A stretch of 37,079 bases of DNA from Dehalococcoidia bacterium (GTDB taxonomy: Bacteria > Chloroflexota > Dehalococcoidia > SAR202 > UBA11138), in NCBI GenBank assembly GCA_012270625.1, contig JAAXHZ010000079.1, positions 1-37,079 on the forward strand, in the 5' to 3' direction. The notes under the pieces were generated by a model. It made no database searches and had not been told where the DNA came from. It saw nothing but the letters and a program-made list of their open reading frames with translations. The stretch's first letter is position 1. Each line of letters starts with the position of its first letter. This document shows, piece after piece, positions 1 to 7,978 of this stretch. The position numbers and the translations under genes were made by a program.

Positions 1-708
1 AAGGTTCAGGGTTTCAGGAAGTTCCAAAGAGTGCTGATTCCAAACGTCTCCGGCGCCCATGAGCTCCCGCGAATAGAGTACGCGTACTTTGACCCGTACA
101 CGGGAGAGTACGTCACCCTCACGAGCCAATCGCTCCGGGTCGAAGTGCTCTCAGACGCAGACTCTTCCGCGACGGAGCCGTTAGCCTCAACAATGGAAGA
201 CGAGGAGGCCGCGCCAGACATTCGTTACATTAAACCTGAGCCTGGGTCACTGGGTCGGGCCGAACGACCGCTTACGTCCAGCGGTGTGTTCTGGGGAATG
301 TGGCTGACTCCGATTGTGGGAATCGTCGCAATCGCGGCATCGCTGGCACATACGAGACGCCGCTCGTCGTCCTCGAACGCTATCGAATACATTCGCGCGA
401 GGGAAACGGTGTTGGCGAGGCTCGCTAATATCGAGAGTGGAGCGTCCGCAACGGACGCGGCAAGCACGGCCCTTCATGGATACCTGGACGTAAGGCTGGG
501 GCGCTCAACAGGCGGCCTTCCGACAGATGAGATCGCTGGCCTTCTCGACCAGCATGGCGTGACGTCGGACACGACCAATCAGCTCGTATCCTTGCTGGAG
601 AGGATTGCCGAAATACGTTTCGCCCCATACGAACTTGCCGATTCGGAAGAAGTCGGACGGGAGGTGGACGCCATAGTGCGCAAGCTAGATGAGGAATTTG
701 CGGAGTGA
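1..708 (+). CDS. batD: BatD-like aerotolerance/oxygen-tolerance protein, C-terminal part (5' end outside window)
   Basis: The reading frame is open to the left edge, so the gene is partial; an internal GTG at 31 is not needed as a start. What remains is the end of a BatD-type extracytoplasmic domain: a beta-rich segment ending with the family-typical pattern IEYAYFDPYTGEYVTL. It is followed by an acidic linker, one transmembrane helix (about GMWLTPIVGIVAIAASLAH), an Arg-rich stop-transfer and a roughly 110-residue cytoplasmic helical tail. BatD proteins are membrane-anchored partners of the von Willebrand-domain proteins BatA/BatB in the MoxR-Bat cluster, linked to stress tolerance and envelope maturation. 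The stop overlaps the next start by 4 bases (GTGA), so the two genes are co-translated. Family assignment is good; the molecular role of the family is not firmly known. Confidence 0.75.
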   Translation, partial: KVQGFRKFQRVLIPNVSGAHELPRIEYAYFDPYTGEYVTLTSQSLRVEVLSDADSSATEPLASTMEDEEAAPDIRYIKPEPGSLGRAERPLTSSGVFWGMWLTPIVGIVAIAASLAHTRRRSSSSNAIEYIRARETVLARLANIESGASATDAASTALHGYLDVRLGRSTGGLPTDEIAGLLDQHGVTSDTTNQLVSLLERIAEIRFAPYELADSEEVGREVDAIVRKLDEEFAE

Positions 709-1493
709 GGACGGCAGCTGTTTTCACTCTTGCTATCGCGGCGACGCTGTTGCTGGCAATTCCGGTCGCGGCGGACGAGTCTATGGACCTCGACGCCTTC
801 AGAGCCGCAAATCTTCTGTACGAGGACAGCAAGTTCGAGGAGGCCGCCCGCAGTTACGAACACCTCGTGAGACTGGGCTACCAGGACGCGACGCTCTACT
901 ACAACCTGGGTAATGCCTATTACAGAATGGAGGACCCCGGGCGCGCGCTGCTCAACTACCTCCGAGCCAAGAGGCTTGCGCCGTTCGACGGAGACATAGA
1001 GGCCAACCTTGCCCTGGTTCGTGAGAGCGTCGGCGCGCCTGGGTCTTCCAATGAGCGTCCGACACCCGTCCTGGTGCAGCTCGCCGACTGGACTCCCTGG
1101 GTGTCGTTCAACGCTGCCGCTGTCATATCGCTTATCTGCTGGCTGTCCATCTGGGTGGCTGTCCTGGCATCCTTGTGGTGGCGTCAGTCCGCAGCCGTAA
1201 AGCGCGCAGCCGTCGCGGCGGCTTTCGGATTCGTCCTCTTTGGCTGTCTCACGGTGGGAAACCACTTGAGTAGAAACTACTGGAGCCAGACCGGAGTCGT
1301 CATTGCTCAGTCCGCCGATGTATTGGAAGCTCCTAATACGAGGGCAAGAGTAGAGATCAACCTCGACGCCGGCCGCGAGGTAGGTGTCATAGACACACAC
1401 GCCGGATGGACGCGGATCAGGCTGCCAAGGACTGAGCTGGAGGGCTGGGTGACATCTGCAAACATCGAGACGGTCCTCCGACAGGACGGCTAA
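705..1493 (+). CDS. BatE-like TPR and SH3 domain membrane protein
   Basis: A 262-residue protein with a GTG start inside the batD stop (GTGA overlap). Residues 1-24 form a signal peptide ending in VAADE. Residues 30-105 hold tetratricopeptide repeats, seen in the pattern LYYNLGNAYYRMEDPGRALLNYLRAKRLAP cut here into its 34-residue period (G..Y......A...Y..A..L.P). Two hydrophobic helices follow (about 133-158 and 166-186), then a C-terminal SH3-like domain (195-260) with the typical LEAPNTRARV...LDAGREVGV start and GWTRIRL...EGWV end. This signal-TPR-2TM-SH3 order is that of BatE, the last gene of Bat operons, which fits the neighbour. It probably acts as an envelope-exposed scaffold for the Bat complex; no catalytic residues are expected. 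Confidence 0.75.
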   Translation: MRTAAVFTLAIAATLLLAIPVAADESMDLDAFRAANLLYEDSKFEEAARSYEHLVRLGYQDATLYYNLGNAYYRMEDPGRALLNYLRAKRLAPFDGDIEANLALVRESVGAPGSSNERPTPVLVQLADWTPWVSFNAAAVISLICWLSIWVAVLASLWWRQSAAVKRAAVAAAFGFVLFGCLTVGNHLSRNYWSQTGVVIAQSADVLEAPNTRARVEINLDAGREVGVIDTHAGWTRIRLPRTELEGWVTSANIETVLRQDG

Positions 1494-1643
1494 ACAGCAG
1501 CTCCTGTCCCCACATGCGGCGCCGGGTTGGCCTGTCCATCCGATACTTCTAATTAGCGACCTTACAAAACAAGTCCAAAACCTAGCCTGAAATTCAGTTT
1601 GTTTCGCGCACATGCGCGGAGTAGAATTGGTGACTGACGTTTC

Positions 1644-2996
1644 ATGGCTAATCTTTCGCATTTACGCCCCCGCCACGCCAGGCTGCCACCCACCCTCGAT
1701 GCGTTCAGGCACCGTGGATTCCAGTTGCTGTGGCCCGCCAACTTCTTCTCATTCATCTCCCGTTGGATGCAGATGACGCTCCTCATCTGGCTGGTACTGG
1801 ATATGACCGGTTCACCGTTCCTGGTAGCGCTGGTCGGCTTCTTTGGAATGATTCCCCTACTGCTCTTCGGAGCCTTCGGGGGTGTCCTCGCGGACAGGGT
1901 GGACCGCCGCAAGCTACTCATATCTACTCAGTTCATCAACCTCGTCGCGGGCGTTGTCATGCTGGTTCTGCTGCTCACCGACATAGCGCAGTACTGGCAC
2001 AGCTACATCGTCGTCCTGGTGAGCGGATTGGGTTGGGCGTTCGACATGCCGGCGCGGCGCTCGATGGTGATGGACGTTACTGGGCGCGGCGGCGTGACGA
2101 ACGCGATGGCGCTCGACTCGGTCGGTATGCACGCGAGCAGAATGCTTGGGCCCGCGATTGCGGGCTTCCTGATACAAGCAGTTGGGATAGCCGGCGGCTA
2201 CTTCGTCATCGTCGCGCTGTACTTAGTTGCGATCTTGTTAATGATGGGCCTGAGACTGCCGCCTCGAGAGATTCAGGCGACAAGCCACAGCATTACGAGA
2301 AATCTGGCCGAGGGCTTCGTTTACGTCAGATCAAACCGCGTCATCCTGGGCACGGTAATCGTGACGGTTCTGATGAACCTGCTGCTGTTCCCGTACATGC
2401 AGATGGTGCCGGTAATAGCGAAGGAGACCCTCAATGTCGGCCCAGGGCTCATGGGCATTCTCATGGGCGCTGACGGGCTGGGGGCGATCATCGGGTCGGT
2501 GGCGATAGCGTCATTCGGCCAGCTGAGATACCACGGCCGCGTCTATCTCGGCGGATCGATGATCGGGCTCATCCTAGTACTGGCGTTCGCCGCGTCCCAG
2601 TGGTTTGCGGTGTCGCTGCCGATCTTGGTGCTCCTAGGCCTCGGAACGGCAGGGTTCGGCACGATGCAAGCGACGATCGTGGTTATCTCATCGTCCGATG
2701 AGATGAGGGGACGCGCGCTCGGAGTAATCTCGCTGGCCATCGGCGTGGGGCCAATCGGCGCTCTGCTTATAGGCGCGCTCGCCGAGACAACGTCCCCTGC
2801 CAGCGGAATCACGATCTTCGCGATCCTTGGAATACTGTCACTCAGCGCCGTCTCACTCCTGATGCCGGAGCTCAGGGCGCCGATGGGCCAGCGGCAGGTT
2901 GAGGGCCGCAGACCCGGTGGAGGTCGGACTGCCGCACAGCACCTGCAAGATCTCGCGACGGACTCACGCGCCGAACGAGGCGCGGAACCTGTGTAG
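1644..2996 (+). CDS. MFS exporter (MFS_3, enterobactin-exporter-like)
   Basis: A 450-residue polytopic membrane protein with about 12 hydrophobic helices. The signature loop between helices 2 and 3 is present as GGVLADRVDRRKLL, the motif A (GxLaDrxDRR) of drug/siderophore exporters such as EntS and related MFS_3 proteins. The N-terminus (FRHRGFQLLWPANFFSFISRWM) is also typical of this group. The last 40 or so residues are a hydrophilic Arg/Gly-rich tail that runs 33 bp into the convergent decarboxylase gene. It probably exports a small hydrophobic or anionic compound by proton antiport; the substrate cannot be told from sequence. ATG start at 1644; no strong Shine-Dalgarno is visible. Confidence 0.85.
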   Translation: MANLSHLRPRHARLPPTLDAFRHRGFQLLWPANFFSFISRWMQMTLLIWLVLDMTGSPFLVALVGFFGMIPLLLFGAFGGVLADRVDRRKLLISTQFINLVAGVVMLVLLLTDIAQYWHSYIVVLVSGLGWAFDMPARRSMVMDVTGRGGVTNAMALDSVGMHASRMLGPAIAGFLIQAVGIAGGYFVIVALYLVAILLMMGLRLPPREIQATSHSITRNLAEGFVYVRSNRVILGTVIVTVLMNLLLFPYMQMVPVIAKETLNVGPGLMGILMGADGLGAIIGSVAIASFGQLRYHGRVYLGGSMIGLILVLAFAASQWFAVSLPILVLLGLGTAGFGTMQATIVVISSSDEMRGRALGVISLAIGVGPIGALLIGALAETTSPASGITIFAILGILSLSAVSLLMPELRAPMGQRQVEGRRPGGGRTAAQHLQDLATDSRAERGAEPV

Positions 2997-3518
2997 AGTT
3001 ACCTCGGGCTCGATCGGCGCCACAGGCAGGTACTCTTCCTCCTGAATCTTGGCGACGATGAACCACGGACCGTCCTCTCGCAGCGCCTGAAGCAGCGCAG
3101 CTTCGAGCTCCTCCTCGTCCGAGACAGTCGCGGTGTTGCGAATGCCGCACGCATTGGCCACACCTTCGAGGTCTGTGCCAAAGGCGGTGTGGCTCGCCTG
3201 GTAGCCTGTCTGCGCCCATTGTTCGTTGTCCCAGACGATCACTATGAGGTTGGCCGGCTTCTCCCGGCCGATTGTCGAGATCGTCCCCATATTCATGAGC
3301 AGCGATCCGTCACCGTCGAGCGACAGTACCTTTTCTTCAGTGGACAACGCCATCCCTAGCGCGATCGATGAGCACAGCCCCATGGAGCCGTAGGTGTAGA
3401 AGTTGCGGTCACGGTGCCCAGCGTGCCACAGCTCGTCGGTTGTAGGACCGAGATTGGACACGACCGCGATGTCTCCGATGAGATCCTTGATCCTCTTTGT
3501 CGCAGAAAACCTATGCAA
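2964..3518 (-). CDS. TPP-dependent decarboxylase, beta subunit (sulfopyruvate/phosphonopyruvate decarboxylase type)
   Basis: A 184-residue C-terminal-type thiamine-diphosphate domain. The TPP/Mg site is visible as GDGS (residues 69-72) followed about 26 residues later by DNEQW (97-101), the GDG-x26-N(N) motif. The mid-part YGSMGLCSSIALGMAL matches the ComE/phosphonopyruvate decarboxylase family (G-S-M-G..iGLG.A). The start is TTG at 3518, supported by GGAGG five bases upstream, and overlaps the alpha-subunit stop by 8 bases. In ComDE, alpha and beta subunits together decarboxylate sulfopyruvate to sulfoacetaldehyde; phosphonopyruvate decarboxylase does the same with the phosphono analogue. 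Which acid is used here is unknown. The 3' end overlaps the convergent MFS gene by 33 bp. Confidence 0.8.
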   Translation of the reverse strand: MHRFSATKRIKDLIGDIAVVSNLGPTTDELWHAGHRDRNFYTYGSMGLCSSIALGMALSTEEKVLSLDGDGSLLMNMGTISTIGREKPANLIVIVWDNEQWAQTGYQASHTAFGTDLEGVANACGIRNTATVSDEEELEAALLQALREDGPWFIVAKIQEEEYLPVAPIEPEVTLHRFRASFGA

Positions 3519-4017
3519 GTTTTCCTCCGTGAAGCATCGGCGTCATGCAGAGAGCCAGAGGTTGGCGGGCCGCGTAGCAGAGTTCGAGAGCGCCCGAAAC
3601 GCGCATCTGAAGTCGATCGTCCGTATCCAGTGTGTAGTGCTGGATGCCGAGAGTGTCCAGGATGGGTCTCGTAGCTCTACCCATCGCGACTTGTGCGATG
3701 TTGAACTCCCCCACTTCACCACGCAGGTTTATGAACATCGGAATTGGCACCCTCGCTGGCAAGCATAGACTGGCCAGCGCGTTGACGCAGTTGCCGAATC
3801 CGCTCGACTGCATGAACACGGCCGCGTTTCGACCGGTCGCGTAGGCGCCCGCGGCTATACCGATGGCCTCCTCCTCTCGCGACGCCGACACGACGTGAAA
3901 GTAGTCGTCCGCCTCCATCAGGCTCGTCACCCGGTGGATACTGATGTCGGGGACGTAGGCGATCAGCGACACGCCGGAATCCTTCAGACACTCGACAATA
4001 GTTTCGGCCCAGTTCAT
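3511..4017 (-). CDS. TPP-dependent decarboxylase, alpha subunit (sulfopyruvate/phosphonopyruvate decarboxylase type)
   Basis: A 168-residue N-terminal TPP pyrimidine-binding domain. The conserved glutamate that activates the TPP aminopyrimidine lies in SASREEEAIGIAAGAY (E48-E50), followed by the family pattern AVFMQSSGFGNCVNALASL. The length and the end LCMTPMLHGGKL suit a separate alpha subunit rather than a truncated full-length enzyme, because the complementary PYR and PP domains are encoded back to back. ATG start at 4017, 3 bp after the upstream fabI-like stop, so the three genes form one operon. Known relatives are ComD (coenzyme M pathway, sulfopyruvate) and the N-half of phosphonopyruvate decarboxylase. 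Substrate choice is inference. Confidence 0.8.
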   Translation of the reverse strand: MNWAETIVECLKDSGVSLIAYVPDISIHRVTSLMEADDYFHVVSASREEEAIGIAAGAYATGRNAAVFMQSSGFGNCVNALASLCLPARVPIPMFINLRGEVGEFNIAQVAMGRATRPILDTLGIQHYTLDTDDRLQMRVSGALELCYAARQPLALCMTPMLHGGKLA

Positions 4018-4020
4018 GAC

Positions 4021-4797
4021 TCAGATTCCCATTACGTGATAGCCGGTGTCCACGTGAATCACCTCACCGGTTATGCCGGATGACATGTCGGAGCACAGGA
4101 ACAGCGCGGTGTTCGCCACTTCTTGATGGGTAATGTTTCGTCCCATTGGAGAGCGGTCCGAGTGAGCGCGCTTCATGTCCCGGTATCCGCTGATGACTCG
4201 CGAGGACAGGGTATCCACTGGACCCGCGCTGATGGCGTTAATGCGGATGTTTTCACGGCCCAGGTCCCATGCGAGCTGCCGAACTTCGTTTTCGAGCGCG
4301 GCCTTTGCCGTGCCCATCACGTTGTATCCGGGGAAGACTCGGTCGGACGCCTGGAACGTCATTGTGATAATGCTGCCGCCTTTCTGCATGAGCGGCGCGG
4401 CCTGCCTCGCGACCGACACGAGTGAGTACGCGCTGATGTCAAGAGCTAGTCGAAAGCCCTCTCGTGGTGTGTCGATGAACGGTCCGCCCAGGTCTTCCCT
4501 ATTGGCAAACGCCACTGAGTGCACGATGATGTCGAGACTGCCCATTTCGGCGCGGACCGTCTCGAATGCGTTCTCGACCGAGGTATCGTCGCTCACGTCA
4601 CACGCAATGAGCGGCGCGCCCGATGAAAGACCGGACGCGAGCCTCTCCACGCCCGGCCTGATACGGTCGTTCAGGTACGACAGAGCCACGCGAGCGCCAG
4701 CCTGGTCGAGCGCGCTGGCTATGTGCCAGGCGATGCTGCGCTGGTTTGCAACACCGAATACGAAGGCGTTTCTTCCCTCAAGATCTATAGCGTACAA
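4021..4797 (-). CDS. fabI: Enoyl-[acyl-carrier-protein] reductase-like SDR (FabI family)
   Basis: A 258-residue short-chain dehydrogenase with FabI hallmarks: cofactor loop GVANQRSIAW (residues 15-24), the catalytic pair Y158 and K165 in YNVMGTAKA, and ISAGPVDTL at 189-197. The second conserved tyrosine of E. coli FabI (Tyr146) is replaced by phenylalanine (F148, in MTFQASDRV), as in InhA, which has Phe149 with Tyr158/Lys165. FabI enzymes reduce the trans-2 double bond of acyl-ACP with NAD(P)H in fatty acid elongation. Start is TTG at 4797 with GGAGG six bases upstream. The gene leads an operon with a split TPP decarboxylase rather than with fab genes. A specialised reductase acting on the decarboxylation product is therefore also possible. 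Confidence 0.75.
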   Translation of the reverse strand: MYAIDLEGRNAFVFGVANQRSIAWHIASALDQAGARVALSYLNDRIRPGVERLASGLSSGAPLIACDVSDDTSVENAFETVRAEMGSLDIIVHSVAFANREDLGGPFIDTPREGFRLALDISAYSLVSVARQAAPLMQKGGSIITMTFQASDRVFPGYNVMGTAKAALENEVRQLAWDLGRENIRINAISAGPVDTLSSRVISGYRDMKRAHSDRSPMGRNITHQEVANTALFLCSDMSSGITGEVIHVDTGYHVMGI

Positions 4798-4931
4798 GCA
4801 GGACCTCCGTGGCGACAGGTTCCCAGTCGCCGCTACGCATTTTACGCAGATCAGATGTCCCGTACAAGCTCAGCTGAGCTTAACGCAGGGTCTTTTCACC
4901 ATCGAGTATCGTACATGCAAAGCGGGTTGGA

Positions 4932-4970
4932 TCACCCTCACCCCAGCCCTCTCTCTGAGGGAGAGGGAGT
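4932..4970. repeat. Dispersed palindromic repeat family A, copy 1
   Basis: Contains TCACCCTCACCCCAGCCCT followed by a hairpin between CCCTCTC (from 4948) and GAGAGGG (to 4968), with a nearly continuous stem. The same core recurs near 9311, 12870, 15472 and 17526. Here it sits in the 209-bp gap downstream of the stop of the metallo-hydrolase gene and upstream of fabI on the same strand. A transcript-end or REP-like role is possible. No transposase is nearby. Confidence 0.75.
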
Positions 4971-5006
4971 CTGAAAGATCGCGTGCCCAGACCAGAATCC
5001 TACCGG

Positions 5007-5843
5007 CTACACGGCCTGCCAGTATCGACGTCCCTCGACTCGCGCCAGTCTCCCGAAGCCGGGCGCGGGAAAGTGTCCCGAAATGACGAGAGAGTGATCT
5101 CTTTCCATTCTATCGAACAGCTCGGCCCGACTCGCGCGAGACAGCTTCGCATTGGTGTCCGCTCTCGGACTCCAGTCGGTGTGATGCGCCTGAACCGGCA
5201 CGTGGGCTGCGTCTCCCAAGACGACAGCGCTCTCGCCCGCCGACGTTATCAGCACGCTCGTGTGGCCCGGCGTATGGCCCGGAGTGGGCAGCGCCGTCAG
5301 GTGGTCGGTGATCGCCTGATCGCCCTCGATCAGGTCGAGCGCCCCTGCGTCCATGAGCGACATGACTTTCTCTCTTATGTACGCGAACATGCTCATCCCC
5401 GCGCGCCGGGTGAACGTGTCCCAGTCGGCCTTCGGCGCCAGGTATCGCGCATTGGGAAAGTATGGGACAAGCTCGCCGTCAGACGAGACGGTGTTCCAGC
5501 CGACGTGATCGCGGTGCAGGTGCGAGATTACGACAGTGTCCACGTCTTCCCGCCTGATGCCCTTCGCAGCCATGTCGGCCGCCAGCAGACCCCATTCCGA
5601 GTTGTCGAAAGGGTGGTCTCCTTCACCCAGACCGGTGTCAATCAGGCACGTGTGGTCGCCAAGAGTGACCACAAAGGAGCCGACGTTCATCCTGAGGAGG
5701 CCCTCACCGGTGAGATGGTCCCGGTAAGGGTCCCACTCAGAGGCTTCTATGGACGGAAAGAAGTCGGACGGCTGAAAGTGGATGTGCCCATCGGTGAGCG
5801 AGGTTATCCTCGCGTCGCCGACGCGGATCGTGTGGTCTGCCAC
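5007..5843 (-). CDS. Metallo-beta-lactamase-fold hydrolase (lactonase/organophosphate hydrolase-like)
   Basis: A 278-residue protein in the MBL superfamily. The zinc ligands are clear: HLHRDH at residues 108-113 (HxHxDH), the distal GHTPGH at 189-194, and the bridging aspartate in LGDAAH (D211). The N-terminus with VGSFVVTLGDHTCLIDTGLG is typical of the AHL-lactonase/methyl-parathion-hydrolase-like branch. The frame is open up to 5939, but I start at GTG 5843. It has AGGAG seven bases upstream, begins right before the first conserved strand, and leaves a 26-bp gap after the LLM gene, whereas the longer form would overlap it. It is the second gene of an LLM-MBL pair. It probably hydrolyses a lactone or ester; the substrate is unknown. 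Confidence 0.8.
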   Translation of the reverse strand: MADHTIRVGDARITSLTDGHIHFQPSDFFPSIEASEWDPYRDHLTGEGLLRMNVGSFVVTLGDHTCLIDTGLGEGDHPFDNSEWGLLAADMAAKGIRREDVDTVVISHLHRDHVGWNTVSSDGELVPYFPNARYLAPKADWDTFTRRAGMSMFAYIREKVMSLMDAGALDLIEGDQAITDHLTALPTPGHTPGHTSVLITSAGESAVVLGDAAHVPVQAHHTDWSPRADTNAKLSRASRAELFDRMERDHSLVISGHFPAPGFGRLARVEGRRYWQAV

Positions 5844-5869
5844 AGCGCGGCTCCTATCGGTTGTAACGC

Positions 5870-6793
5870 TCAGTGATAGCTCGGAATAACGTCTCTTCCG
5901 AGCGCGTGGAGCTGGTCCATCATCATCTCGGGCGGACACGCGGGCCTGGCGACGAACTTGGTCGCGCCGGCGTCTATGTACTCATCGATCAGCTCCCGCA
6001 TACGGTCTGCGGTGCCGAACGCGGAGAACCCGTCGTAGTCCACGTCGGTCCTTCGACGCAGCATGTAAGGCTCCGCTATTCGGCGAGCCTCTTCGTATGT
6101 GTCGGCGATGCAGTAGCTGAACAGCGCCCCGTAGTGATCGTCCTCTATCTCGTTGCCGAACTCGGGCGCCATGGACTTGATCTGGGAAACGCCTTCGTCC
6201 ACCTCCTTGGGCGTGGCCTGAGACACAAGCCAGCCGTCGCCGATCCTCGCGGTACGCCTGATCGCGAACTCGCTGCGTCCGCCAATCCATATCGGGGGCA
6301 GCTCGGCCTGCACGGGCTTCGGCTGGACCGTAACGTTGTGGAGCGTGAAGTATCGCCCCTCGAACGACACGTCGTCCTGCGACCACAGCAGTCTCATGAC
6401 TTGGATGGCCTCGTCCGTCCTGCCTCCGCGCTGCCGTTTGGGGACGCCGCAAGCCTCGTACTCTCGCTCGTCGCCCGTTCCAAGTCCGACCGCTGGCAGA
6501 GACCTCCCACCGGAGAGGAAGTCGAGCGTGGCGACCTCCTTCGCGAGCACGGTAGGGTTGCGCAGAGGGAGCGCGAGCACGTTCGTGCCGAACTTCAGGT
6601 TGCTGGTCCGGGCCGCGATGAAAGACAGCGCTATCATCGGCTCCATGTTGACGACCTCGGATACTATCCGGTCGCTCAGCCACAATGAGTCCACGTCGAG
6701 TCGCTCACACGTGTCTGTGTACTCCCACAGGTGTTCCGGGTCCTCGGACGGGAACGGCCATCCGCCGAAGCCCACGCCGATCTTGACTGACAT
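5870..6793 (-). CDS. LLM-class flavin-dependent (FMN or F420) oxidoreductase
   Basis: A 307-residue luciferase-like monooxygenase-fold TIM barrel. Recognisable elements are the N-terminal KIGVGFGGW strand, SLWLSDRIV, the flavin-region TNVLALPLRNPTVLAKEVAT, FLSGGRSLPAVGLG and PPIWIGGRSEFAIRRTAR. The last is the standard (P)xWIGG..e.A..rtAR motif of this family. Such enzymes oxidise or reduce diverse substrates with FMNH2 or F420. The start at ATG 6793 is chosen over a longer frame (to 6826) because AGGAGG lies five bases upstream. The gene is followed after 26 bp by the MBL hydrolase, so oxidation and hydrolysis may be successive steps of one degradation route. This is inference from adjacency. 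Confidence 0.85.
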   Translation of the reverse strand: MSVKIGVGFGGWPFPSEDPEHLWEYTDTCERLDVDSLWLSDRIVSEVVNMEPMIALSFIAARTSNLKFGTNVLALPLRNPTVLAKEVATLDFLSGGRSLPAVGLGTGDEREYEACGVPKRQRGGRTDEAIQVMRLLWSQDDVSFEGRYFTLHNVTVQPKPVQAELPPIWIGGRSEFAIRRTARIGDGWLVSQATPKEVDEGVSQIKSMAPEFGNEIEDDHYGALFSYCIADTYEEARRIAEPYMLRRRTDVDYDGFSAFGTADRMRELIDEYIDAGATKFVARPACPPEMMMDQLHALGRDVIPSYH

Positions 6794-6853
6794 CTGTCCC
6801 TCCTGAAACTCGAACAGCCGCCCCACTGGCCCTCGGCAGAGCAGCCTTACAAG

Positions 6854-7978
6854 CTAGAGAAATCTGGCGGGGCTGAATGAGGCGAGGTGATCATTTGGAT
6901 TGCCGTTAAGCATACCAGTGATGGCCTCGCCTGTGGCGAGACTTAGCAGTATGCCGTTCCTGAAGTGCCCGGAGGCTATATAGACGTTGTCGTACTCAGG
7001 CAGCGGCCCTATGACCGGCACGTCATCGGCTGAACCCGGCCTGAGACCCGCGACGCTCCAGTTGAGATCGGCGTCTCTCAGCGACGGGACGAGAGCCGCG
7101 CCCAGTCCCAGTATGGCGTGCACGCTGCCAGCGGTCACTCTGGCGTCGAACCCGACCTCTTCGACAGTGGCTCCGGCTATCACAGACCCGTCGTTGCGCG
7201 GCACTAGCAGACCCCACGAGCCGTGGATTACGCTTCTGATTCCTCCCTGAGTGGGACGCAGATTCAAGTTGACTCCCCTGACGGGCTTCACCATCGGCTG
7301 TCCGGCGAGGCTCGGACTGCGTTCACCGTAGAGCCACGTATCCATCAGCCCGGTCCAGGCTCCCGCTGCCAAGACGACGTTTCCAGCTCGCACCGGCCCT
7401 TCACTGGTGTTCGCACCGGTGACTCGTCCTCCGTCCATCAGCAGCCCGGTGACTTCGACGCCCTGTCTGATGATCGCGCCCTGTCGCCCTGCTGCGCCCG
7501 CGAGAGCATCGGACAGTCTCTGGTTGTTCACGCGGCAGACTTCGGGTTCGTAGATGGCCCCCATCACAGCAGGGTTGAGCGCGGGTTCCATCTGGAGCAG
7601 ATCGTCGGACTCTACCCACATGGCGTCCGCGCCCAGAGCGGCTAGCTGACGCCGCAGTCCCTGAAGCGCGATTACGTCACTCTCGTCCAGCGCGAGAATC
7701 AGCTCCCCGCACTCTTCGAGCTCGACATCAACCCCTGCTTCGTCTCTGAGCCTAGGGGCCAGCTCATGGAACAGACCCAGGCTCCTGCGACTGAGCCGCG
7801 CGTAGTCGCCTTCACCTGGCGACGGCGACAGAACACCCGAAGCGGCGTTTGAAGCTCCGGAGCCGATTACGTCCTTCTCGATCAGTGTGCAGGACATCCC
7901 GCTGCGCGCCGCGAAGTAGGCGACCGCGGTGCCGACTACGCCCCCTCCCACGACTACCAGGTCAGTACCGTCAGCCAC
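6854..7978 (-). CDS. FAD-dependent amine/glycine oxidase (DAO family, ThiO/DadA/SoxB-like)
   Basis: A 374-residue flavoprotein. The N-terminal dinucleotide-binding motif is DLVVVGGGVVGTAVAYFAA (GxGxxG at residues 11-16), followed by the FAD-ribose acid in LIEKD. The C-terminal VAGLRPGSADDVPVIGPLP and IASGHFRNGILLSLATGEAI are the standard end of glycine oxidase/D-amino acid dehydrogenase proteins. The fold oxidises a secondary or primary amine to an imine. No thiazole synthesis genes are next to it, so a role in thiamine synthesis is not supported. The GTG start shares one base with the TAG stop of the upstream HAD gene, giving translational coupling. Confidence 0.8.
   Translation of the reverse strand: MADGTDLVVVGGGVVGTAVAYFAARSGMSCTLIEKDVIGSGASNAASGVLSPSPGEGDYARLSRRSLGLFHELAPRLRDEAGVDVELEECGELILALDESDVIALQGLRRQLAALGADAMWVESDDLLQMEPALNPAVMGAIYEPEVCRVNNQRLSDALAGAAGRQGAIIRQGVEVTGLLMDGGRVTGANTSEGPVRAGNVVLAAGAWTGLMDTWLYGERSPSLAGQPMVKPVRGVNLNLRPTQGGIRSVIHGSWGLLVPRNDGSVIAGATVEEVGFDARVTAGSVHAILGLGAALVPSLRDADLNWSVAGLRPGSADDVPVIGPLPEYDNVYIASGHFRNGILLSLATGEAITGMLNGNPNDHLASFSPARFL

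Noticed and set aside
579..1661. 360-codon open frame on the minus strand across the batE-like gene
   Set aside because: Composition is low-complexity Arg/Ser/Gly with no motif; it lies fully antisense to a clear TPR/SH3 gene.
4175..5876. Long plus-strand frames (4175-5086 and 4983-5876) opposite the FabI-like and MBL genes
   Set aside because: They mirror genes with intact catalytic motifs and show no motif of their own; a high-GC shadow effect.
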